A stretch of DNA of 64,000 nt from Meconema thalassinum (taxonomy: Eukaryota; Arthropoda; Insecta; Orthoptera; Tettigoniidae). The notes under the pieces were generated by a model. That model made no database searches. It worked only from the letters and a program-made list of their open reading frames with translations, and was not told the DNA's origin. The stretch spans positions 1,699,637,978 to 1,699,701,977 of the forward strand of contig OX336388.2 of NCBI GenBank assembly GCA_946902985.2, in the 5' to 3' direction. Shown here one piece after another: positions 54,205-64,000 of the stretch. A program made the position numbers and the translations under genes. Every line of letters begins with the position of its first letter. The first letter of the stretch is position 1.

Positions 54205-54218
54205 AGACTCAAACAACA
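53553..54218 (+). mobile_element. 5'-truncated non-LTR retrotransposon insert, copy 9 (divergent)
   Basis: A 666-bp insert with the same end points as the other eight. The left direct repeat at 53542-53552 is ACTAATTATAA (one G-to-A change); the right, at 54219-54229, is intact. Its sequence lacks both the subtype A frameshift and the subtype B TGA, and it has several private changes (ACATCCACGG, GTTAAGG, one base lost in GAGAATGC). It sits in a unit that also has the 29-bp monomer otherwise typical of insert-free units. Confidence 0.9.
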
Positions 54219-55338
54219 ACTAATTATGACAAGTAACTGTAATTTCGATACTAATTATGGCAGGTAACTGTAACTTCATTACTAGTTATGACAGGTAACT
54301 GTAACTTCGATACTAATTATGACAGGTAACTGTCACTTCGATACCAATTATGACAAGTAACTGTAACTTCGATACTATTTATGACAGGTAACTGTAATTT
54401 CGATACAAATTATGGCATCTAACTGTAACTTTGTTACTAATTATGACAGGTAACTGTTACTTCGATACTAATTATGACAGGTAACTGTAACTTCGATACT
54501 AATTATGACAGGTAACTGTAACTTCGTTACTAATTATGACAGGTAACTGTATCTTCGATACTAATTATGACAGGTAACTGTAACTTCGATAGTTATTATG
54601 ATAAGTAACTGTAACTTCGATATTAATTATTACAGGTAACTGTAACTTCGTTACCAATTATGACAGGTAACTGTAACTTGGATATTAATTATGACAGGTA
54701 ACTGTAACATCGTTACTAATTATGACAGGTAACTGTAACTTCGATACTAATTATGACAGGTAACTGTATCTTCGTTACTAATTATGGCAAGTAACTGTAA
54801 TTTCGTTACGAATTATGACTTGTAACTGTAACTTCGTTACTAATTATGACAGGTAACTGTAACTTCGTTACTAAATATGACAAGTAACTGTAATTTCGAT
54901 GCAAATTATGGCAGGAAACTGTAACTTCGTTACCAATTATGACAGGTAACGGTAACTTCGATATTAATTATTACAGGTAACTGTAACTTCGTTACTCATT
55001 ATGACAAGTAACTGTAATTTCGATACTTATTATGGCTGGTAACTGTAACTTCGTTACTAATTAAGAGAGGTAACAGTAATTTCGATACAAATTATGGCAG
55101 GTAACTGTAAATTCGAAACTAATTATGACAGGTAACAGTAACTTCGATTCTATTTATGACAAGTAACAGTAACTTCAATACTTATTATGACAAGTAACTG
55201 TAACTTCGATACCAATTATGACAGGTAACTGTAACATCGTTACTAATTATGACAAGTAACTGTAATTTCGATACAAATTATGGCAGGTAACTGTAACTTC
55301 GATACTAATTATGACCAGTAACTGTAACATCGATACTA

Positions 55339-55896
55339 ATTAAGACAGGTAACTGTAACTTCGATACAAATTATGGCAGGTAACTGTAACTTCGATACTC
55401 ATTATGACAGGTAACAGTAACTTCGATACTAATTATGACCAGTAACTTTAACTTCGATACTAATTATGACAGGTAACTGTAACTTCGATACTAATTATCA
55501 CAAGTAACTGTAATTTCGATACAAATTATGGCAGGTAACTGTCACTTTGTTACTAATTATGACAGGTAACTGCAACTTCGATACTAATTATGACGGGTAA
55601 CTGTACCTTCGATACTAATTAAGACAGGTAACTGTAACTTCGATACAAATTATGGCAGGTAACTGTAACTTCGATACTCATTATGACAGGTAACAGTAAC
55701 TTCGATACTAATTATGACCAGTAACTTTAACTTCGATACTAATTATGACAGGTAACTGTAACTTCGATACTAATTATCACAAGTAACTGTAATTTCGATA
55801 CAAATTATGGTAGGTAACTGTAACGTCGATACTAATTATTACAGGTAAAAGTAACTTCGATACTAATTATGACAAGTAACAGTAACTTCGATACTA
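55339..55896. repeat. 2 x 279-bp (9-monomer) tandem duplication
   Basis: ATTAAGACAG at 55339 and 55618, and the rare TATCACAAG variant near 55498 and 55777, are both 279 bp (9 x 31) apart. Confidence 0.85.
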
Positions 55897-58800
55897 ATTA
55901 TGACAAGTAACTGTAACTTCGATACTAATTATGACAGATAACTGTATCTTCGTTACTAATTATGACAAGTAACAGTAACTTCGATACTAATTATGACAGG
56001 TAAATGTAACTTCGATACTAATTATGACAGGTAACTGTAACTTCGTTACTAATTATGACAAGTAACTGTAATTTTGAAACAAATTATGGCAGGTAACTGT
56101 AACTTCGATACTTATTTAGACAGGTAACTGTAACTTCGTTACTAATTATAACAGGCAACTGAATCTTCGTTACTAATTATGACAAGTAACCTTAATTTCG
56201 ATACAAATTATGGCAGGTAACTGAAACTGCGATACTAATAATGACAGGTGACAGTAACTTCGGTACTAATTATGACAAGTAACTGTAACTTCGTTACTAA
56301 TTATGACAAGTAACTGTAATTTTGATACAAATTATGGCAGGTAACTGTAACTTCGATACTTATTTAGACAGGTAACTGTAACTTCGTTACTAATTATGAC
56401 AGGCAACTGAAACTTCGTTACTAATTATGACAAGTAACTTTAATTTCGATACAAATTATGGCAGGTAACTGTAACTGCGATACTAATAATGACAGGTGAC
56501 AGAAACTTCGGTACTAATTATGACAAGTAACTCTAACTTCGTTACTAATTATGACAAGTAACTGTAATTTCGATACTAATAATCACAGGTAACTGTAACA
56601 TCGTTACTAATTATGACAGGTAACTGTAACGTCGATACTAATTATGACAGGTAACTGAAACATCGATATTAATTATGACAGGTAACTGTAACTTCGGTAC
56701 TAATTATGACAAGTAACTGTAACTTCGATACTAATTATGACAGGTAACAGTAACATCGATACCAATTATGACATGTAACGGTAACTTCGATACTAATTAT
56801 TTCAGGTAACAGTAACTTCGATACTAATTATGAAAAGTAACAATAACTTCGATACTATTTATGGCAAGTAACTGCAACATCGTTACTAATTATGACAGGT
56901 AAATGTAACTTCGATACTAATTATGACAGGTAACTTTAACTTCGATACTAATTATGACAGGTAACTGTAACTTCGATACTTATTATGACAGGTAACTGTA
57001 ACTTCGTTACTAATTAAGAGAGGTAACTGTAATTTCGATACAAATTATGGCAGGTAACTGTAAATTCGGAACTAATTATGACAGGTAACAGTAACTTCGA
57101 TTCTATTTATGACAAGTAACAGTTACTTCAATACTTATTATGACAAGTAACTGTAACATCGATACCAATTATGACAGGTAACTGTAACATCGTTACTAAT
57201 TATGACAAGTAACTGTAATTTCGATACAAATTATGGCAGGAACCTGTAACTTCGATACTAATTATGACCAGAAACTGTAACATCGATACTAACTATGACA
57301 GGTAACTGTAACTTCGATACTAATTATGACAAGTAAATGTAACTTCGTTACTAATTATGACAAGTAACTGTAATTTCGATACAAATTATGGCAGGTAACT
57401 GTAACTTCGATACTAATTATGACAGGTAGCAGTAACTTCGATACTAATTATGGCAGTTAACTGTAACTTCGTTACTAATTATGACAAGTAACTGTAATTT
57501 CGATACTAATTATGGCAGGTAACTGTAACTTCGTTACTAATTATGACCGGTAATTGTAACTTCGTTACTAATTATGACAGATATCTATTACTTCGTTAAT
57601 AATTATGACAGGTAACGGTAACATCGTTACTAATTATGCCAAGTAACTGTAACTTCGATACCAATTATGACAGGTAACTGTAACTTCGATACTAATTATG
57701 ACAAGTAAATGTAACATCGTTACTATCTATGACAAGTAACTGTAACTTCGATACAAATTATGGCAGGTAACTGTAACTTTGTTACTAATTATGACTGGTA
57801 ACTGCAACTTCGATACTAATTATGACGGGTAACTGTAACTTCGATACTAATTAAGACAGGTAACTGTAACTTCGATACAAATTATGGCAGGTAACTGTAA
57901 CTTCGATACTCATTATGACAGGTAACAGTAACATCGATACTAATTATGACCAGTAACTTTAACTTCGATACTAATTATGACAGGTAACTGTAACTTCGAT
58001 ACTAATTATGACAAGTTACTGTAATTTCGATTCAAATTATGGTAGGTAACTGTATATTCGATACTAATTATTACAGGTAAAAGTAACTTCGTTACTAATT
58101 ATGACAAGTAACAGTAACTTCGATACTAATTATGACAGGTAAATGTAACATCGATACTAATTATGACAGGTAACTGTAACTTCGTTACTAATTATGACAA
58201 GTAACTGTAATTTTGATACAAATTATGGCAGGTAACTGTAACTTCGATACTTATTTAGACAGGTAACTGTAACTTCGTTACTAATTATAACAGGCAACTG
58301 AAACTTCGTTACTAATTATGACAAGTAACTTTAATTTCGATACAAATTATGGCAGGTAACTGTAACTGCGATACTAATAATGACAGGTGACAGTCACTTC
58401 GGTACTTATTATGACAAGTAACTGTAACTTCGTTACTAATTATGACAAGTAACTGTAATTTTGATACAAATTATGGCAGGTAACTGTAACTTCGATACTT
58501 ATTTAGACAGGTAACTGTAACTTCGTTACTAATTATGACAGGCAACTGAAACTTCGTTACTAATTATGACAAGTAACTTTAATTTCGATACAAATTATGG
58601 TAGGTAACTGTAACTGCGATACTAATAATGACAGGTGACAGAAACTTCGGTACTAATTATGACAAGTAACTGTAACTTCGTTACTAATTAAGACAAGTAA
58701 CTGTAATTTCGATACTAATAATGGCAAGTAACTGTAACTTCGTTACTAATTATGACAGGTAACTGCAACGTCGATACTAATTATGACAGGTAACTGAAAC

Positions 58801-60979
58801 ATCGATACTAATTATGACAGGTAACTGTAACTTCGGTACTAATTATGACAAGTAACTGTAACTTCGATACTAATTATGACAGGTAACAGTAACATCGATA
58901 CTAATTATGTCAAGTAACGGTAACTTCGATACTAATTATTTCAGGTAACAGTAACATCGATACTAATTATGAAAAGTAACAATAACTTCGATACTATTTA
59001 TGGCAAGTAACTGTAACATCGTTACTAATTATGACAGGTAAATGTAACTTCGATACTAATTATGACAGGTAACTTTAACTTCGATACTAATTATGACAGG
59101 TAACTGTAACTTCGATACTTATTATGACAGGTAACTGTAACTTCGTTACTAATTATGACAGGTTACTGTAACTTCGTTACTAATTATGAAAAGGAACTGT
59201 AATTTCGATACAAATTATGGCAGGTAACTGTAACTTTGTTACTAATTATGACAGGTAACTGTAACTTCGATACTAATTATGACAGGTAACTGTAACTTCG
59301 ATACTAATTATGACAGGTAACTGTAACTTCGTTACTAATTATGACAGGTAACTGTAACTTCGATACTAATTATGACAGTTAACTGTAACTTCGATACTAA
59401 TTATGATAGTAACTGTAACTTCGATAATAATTATTACAGGTAACTGTAACTTCGTTACTAATTATGACAGGTAACTGTAACTTCGATATTAATTATGACA
59501 GGTAACTGTAACATCGTTACTAATTATGACAGGTAACTGTAACTTCGATACTAATTATGACAGATAACTGTAACTTCGTTACTAATTATGACAGGTAACT
59601 GTAACTTCGATACTAATTATGACAGGTAACTGTAACTTCGATACTAATTATGACAAGTAACTGTAACTTCGATACCAATTATGACAGGTAACAGTAACAT
59701 CGTTAATAATTATGACACGTAACTGTAATTTCGATACAAATTATGGCAGGTAACTGTAACTTCGATACTAATTATGACCAGTAACTGTAACTTCGATACT
59801 AACTATGACAGGTAACTGTAACTTCGATACTAATTATGACAAGTAACTGTAACTTCGATACTATTTATGACAGGTAACTGTAATTTCGATACAAATTATG
59901 GCATCTAACTGTAACTTTGTTACTAATTATGACAGGTAACTGTTACTTCGATACTAATTATGACAGGTAACTGTAACTTCGATACTAATTATGACAGGTA
60001 ACTGTAACTTCGATACTAATTATGACAGGTAACTGTAACTTCGATACTTATTATGATAAGTAACTGTAACATCGATAATAATTATTACAGGTAACTGTAA
60101 CTTCGTTACTAATTATGACAGGTAACTGTGACTTCGATACTAATTATGACAGTTAACTGTAACTTCGATACTAATTATGATAAGTAACTGTAACTTCGAT
60201 AATAATTATTACAGGTAACTGTCACTTCGTTACTAATTATGACAGGTAACTGTAACTTCGATATTAATTATGACAGGTAACTGTAACTTCGTTACTAATT
60301 ATGACAGGTAACTGTAACTTCGATACTAATTATGACAGGTAACTGTAACTTAGTTACTAATTATGACAGGTAACTGTAACTTCGATACTAATTATGACAG
60401 GTAAATGTAACTTCAATACTAATTATGACAGATAACTATTACTTCGTTAATAATTATGACAGATAACTGTAACTTCGTTACTAATTATGCCAAGTAACTG
60501 TAACTTCGATACCAATTATGACAGGTAACTGTAACTTCGATACTAATTATGACAAGTAAATGTAACATCGCTACTAACTATGACAAGTAACTGTAACTTC
60601 GATACAAATTATGGCAGGTAACTGTCACTTTGTTACTAATTATGACAGGTAACTGTAACTTCGATACCAATTATGACAGGTAACAGTAACATCGTTACTA
60701 ATTATGACACGTAACTGTATTTTCGATACAAATTATGGCAGGTAACTGTAACTTCGATACTAATTATGACCAGTAACTGTAACATCGATACTAACTATGA
60801 CAGGTAACTGTAACTTCGATACTAATTATGACAAGTAACTGTAACTTCGTTACTTATTATGACAAGTAACTGTAATTTCGATACAAATTATGGCAGGTAA
60901 CTGTAACTTCGATAGCAATTATGACAGGTAGCAGTAACTTCGATACTAATTATGGCAGATAACTGTAACTTCGTTACTA
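55897..60979. repeat. About 5,083-bp higher-order unit, first copy
   Basis: ATTTTGAAAC at 56071 recurs at 61154 (offset 5,083), and TGACAAGTAACTG at 55901 recurs at 60984. It includes two 248-bp modules (56071/56319 and 58210/58458) and an unoccupied target-site homologue near 59179. Confidence 0.85.
59179..59189 (+). other. Unoccupied homologue of the retrotransposon target site (4)
   Basis: The AGGTTA marker monomer, a single ACTAATTATGA and then AAAGGAACTGTAATTTCG occur with no insert. The expected partner in the next 5,083-bp unit would lie beyond the window end. Confidence 0.78.
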
Positions 60980-63900
60980 ATTATGACAAGTAACTGTAAC
61001 TTCGACACTAATTATGACAGATAACTGTATCTTCGTTACTAATTATGACAAGTAACAGTAACTTCGATACTAATTATGACAGGTAAATGTAACTTCGATA
61101 CTAATTATGACAGGTAACTGTAACTTCGTTACTAATTATGACAAGTAACTGTAATTTTGAAACAAATTATGGCAGGTAACTGTAACTTCGATACTTATTT
61201 AGACAGGTAACTGTAACTTCGTTACTAATTATAACAGGCAACTGAATCTTCGTTACTAATTATGACAAGTAACCTTAATTTCGATACAAATTATGGCAGG
61301 TAACTGTAACTGCGATACTAATAATGACAGGTGACAGTAACTTCGGTACTAATTATGACAAGTAACTGTAACTTCGTTACTAATTATGACAAGTAACTGT
61401 AATTTTGATACAAATTATGGCAGGTAACTGTAACTTCGATACTTATTTAGACAGGTAACTGTAACTTCGTTACTAATTATGACAGGCAACTGAAACTTCG
61501 TTACTAATTATGACAAGTAACTTTAATTTCGATACAAATTATGGCAGGTAACTGTAACTGCGATACTAATAATGACAGGTGACAGAAACTTCGGTACTAA
61601 TTATGACAAGTAACTGTAACTTCGTTACTAATTATGACAAGTAACTGTAATTTCGATACTAATAATCGCAGGTAACTGTAACATCGTTACTAATTATGAC
61701 AGGTAACTGTAACGTCGATACTAATTATGACAGGTAACTGAAACATCGATATTAATTATGACAGGTAACTGTAACTTCGGTACTAATTATGACAAGTAAC
61801 TGTAACTTCGATACTAATTATGACAGGTAACAGTAACATCGATACCTATTATGACATGTAACGGTAACTTCGATACTAATTATTTCAGGTAACAGTAACT
61901 TCGATACTAATTATGAAAAGTAACAATAACATCGATACTATTTATGGCAAGTAACGGCAACATCGTTACTAATTATGACAGGTAAATGTAACTTTGATAC
62001 TAATTATGACAGGTAACTTTAACTTCGATACTAATTATGACAGGTAACTGTAACTTCGATACTTATTATGACAGGTAACTGTAACTTCGTTACTAATTAA
62101 GAGAGGTAACTGTAATTTCGATACAAATTATGGCAGGTAACTGTAAATTCGGAACTAATTATGACAGGTAACAGTAACTTCGATTCTATTTATGACAAGT
62201 AACAGTTACTTCAATACTTATTATGACAAGTAACTGTAACATCGATACCAATTATGACAGGTAACTGTAACATCGTTACTAATTATGACAAGTAACTGTA
62301 ATTTCGATACAAATTATGGCAGGAACCTGTAACTTCGATACTAATTATGACCAGAAACTGTAACATCGATACTAACTATAACAGGTAACTGTAACTTCGA
62401 TACTAATTATGACAATAAATGTAACTTCGTTACTAATTATGACAAGTAACTGTAATTTCGATACAAATTATGGCAGGTAACTGTAACTTCGATACTAATT
62501 ATGACAGGTAGCAGTAACTTCGATACTAATTATGGCAGTTAACTGTAACTTCGTTACTAATTATGACAAGTAACTGTAATTTCGATACTAATTATGGCAG
62601 GTAACTGTAACTTCGTTACTAATTATGACCGGTAATTGTAACTTCGTTACTAATTATGACAGATATCTATTACTTCGTTAATAATTATGACAGGTAACTG
62701 TAACATCCTTACTAATTATGCCAAGTAACTGTAACTTCGATACCAATTATGACAGGTAACTGTAACTTCGATACTAATTATGACAAGTAAATGTAACATC
62801 GTTACTATCTATGACAAGTAACTGTAACTTCGATACAAATTATGGCAGGTAACTGTAACTTTGTTACTAATTATGACTGGTAACTGCAACTTCGATACTA
62901 ATTATGACGGGTAACTGTAACTTCGATACTAATTAAGACAGGTAACTGTAACTTCGATACAAATTATGGCAGGTAACTGTAACTTCGATACTCATTATGA
63001 CAGGTAACAGTAACATCGATACTAATTATGACCAGTAACTTTAACTTCGATACTAATTATGACAGGTAACTGTAACTTCGATACTAATTATGACAAGTTA
63101 CTGTAATTTCGATACAAATTATGGTAGGTAACTGTATATTCGATACTAATTATTACAGGTAAAAGTAACTTCGATACCAATTATGACAAGTAACAGTAAC
63201 TTCGATACTTATTATGACAAGTAACTGTAACTTCGTTACTAATTATGACAGATAACTGTATCTTCGTTACTAATTATGACAAGTAACAGTAACTTCGATA
63301 CTAATTATGACAGGTAAATGTAACATCGATACTAATTATGACAGGTAACTGTAACTTCGTTACTAATTATGACAAGTAACTGTAATTTTGATACAAATTA
63401 TGGCAGGTAACTGTAACTTCGATACTTATTTAGACAGGTAACTGTAACTTCGTTACTAATTATAACAGGCAACTGAAACTTCGTTACTAATTATGACAAG
63501 TAACTTTAATTTCGATACAAATTATGGCAGGTAACTGTAACTGCGATACTAATAATGACAGGTGACAGAAACTTCGGTACTAATTATGACAAGTAACTGT
63601 AACTTCGTTACTAATTAAGACAAGTAACTGTAATTTCGATACTAATAATGGCAAGTAACTGTAACTTCGTTACTAATTATGACAGGTAACTGCAACGTCG
63701 ATACTAATTATGACAGGTAACTGAAACATCGATACTAATTATGACAGGTAACTGTAACTTCGGTACTAATTATGACAAGTAACTGTAACTTCGATACTAA
63801 TTATGACAGGTAACAGTAACATCGATACTAATTATGTCAAGTAACGGTAACTTCGATACTAATTATTTCAGGTAACAGTAACATCGATACTAATTATGAA

Positions 63901-64000
63901 AAGTAACAATAACTTCGATACTATTTATGGCAAGTAACTGTAACATCGTTACTAATTATGACAGGTAAATGTAACTTCGATACTAATTATGACAGGTAAC
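60980..64000. repeat. About 5,083-bp higher-order unit, second copy (cut by window end)
   Basis: This tracks the first copy, with a 1-bp loss near 62415 (GACAATAAATG), three extra monomers near 63210-63300, and one 248-bp module fewer near 63590. The final offset is therefore 4,927 bp (5,083 - 1 + 93 - 248). The window ends inside it. Confidence 0.85.

Larger units (their letters stand above)
54219..64000. repeat. 31-bp satellite array, segment 10 (right end, no inserts)
   Basis: Pure satellite to the window edge. It contains a 279-bp (9-monomer) tandem duplication, 248-bp modules, and a roughly 5,083-bp tandem duplication truncated by the window. GGCATCTAAC occurs at 54414 and 59900. An unoccupied target-site homologue is at 59179. 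No gene is present. Confidence 0.96.

Noticed and set aside
2169..54218. Nine independent insertions with a target preference for ACTAATTATGA
   Set aside because: The target word occurs hundreds of times, yet all inserts share one truncation point and one marked flank. Amplification of a single event is far simpler.
57001..57060. Additional unoccupied target sites near 57010 and 62090
   Set aside because: These have the upstream CTTTAAC marker, but then pass to TTAAGAGAGG monomers rather than the AGGTTA monomer. They are rearranged units, not clean empty sites.
1..64000. CRISPR array (about 31-bp regular repeats)
   Set aside because: The repeats abut with no unique spacers, there is no leader or cas gene, and the embedded RT is eukaryotic LINE type. 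It is satellite DNA.
1..64000. CENP-B box in the monomer (TTCGTT start)
   Set aside because: TTCGTTAC resembles the first half, but the conserved A and the CGGG half are not at the required spacing. GACGGG variants occur in only a few monomers and at the wrong distance.
1..64000. Telomeric repeat array
   Set aside because: No runs of TTAGG or related telomeric units are present; the unit is a 31-bp satellite monomer.

Overview
This window is almost entirely one tandem satellite DNA array. It reads as eukaryotic heterochromatin, most likely from an arthropod and probably an insect. The satellite itself is not taxonomically informative. The host guess rests on the type of non-LTR retrotransposon remnant embedded in the array, and the species cannot be named. 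The basic unit is a 31-bp AT-rich monomer; its consensus, written in two halves, is TAATTATGACAGG followed by TAACTGTAACTTCGATAC. After subtracting the insertions, about 57.9 kb remains, or roughly 1,870 monomers. I see no intact protein-coding gene, no tRNA or rRNA gene and no CRISPR array.

Nine insertions of about 666-667 bp interrupt the array, all on the + strand. They start near 2169, 6846, 12515, 16418, 21157, 26826, 30729, 35220 and 53553. Each is the same 5'-truncated 3' end of a non-LTR (LINE, RTE/BovB-like) reverse transcriptase gene, with a very short 3' UTR and an (AAC)n-like tail. Every copy carries nonsense mutations, most with an added frameshift, and lacks the catalytic RT core. 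All nine have the same junctions and the same 11-bp direct repeat (ACTAATTATGA; one base changed on the left of the ninth), so they descend from one insertion later multiplied as a passenger of satellite amplification. Four related satellite blocks (near 38800, 43321, 49298 and 59179) keep the unoccupied target site.

Layout: 1-35.9 kb is made of higher-order units carrying eight insert copies of two subtypes. Subtype A is copies 1, 3, 6 and 8; subtype B is copies 2, 4, 5 and 7. This part contains a near-perfect 14,311-bp tandem duplication (about 6485-20795 and 20796-35106), each half holding a nested 1,705-bp (exactly 55-monomer) tandem duplication. From 35.9 to 53.5 kb there are insert-free higher-order units with internal 4.5-6 kb periodicities. 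The ninth, most divergent insert lies at 53.55-54.22 kb. From 54.2 kb to the end is insert-free array with a roughly 5,083-bp tandem duplication that runs off the window.

The satellite cannot encode protein over any length: 31 is not a multiple of 3, so every frame meets the monomer's stop codons within about 93 bp. The window is best read as a record of unequal crossing-over. Most structural changes I could measure are whole multiples of 31 bp (31, 93, 124, 248, 279, 496, 651, 1705). The embedded retrotransposon scar serves as a dated marker for ordering these events.
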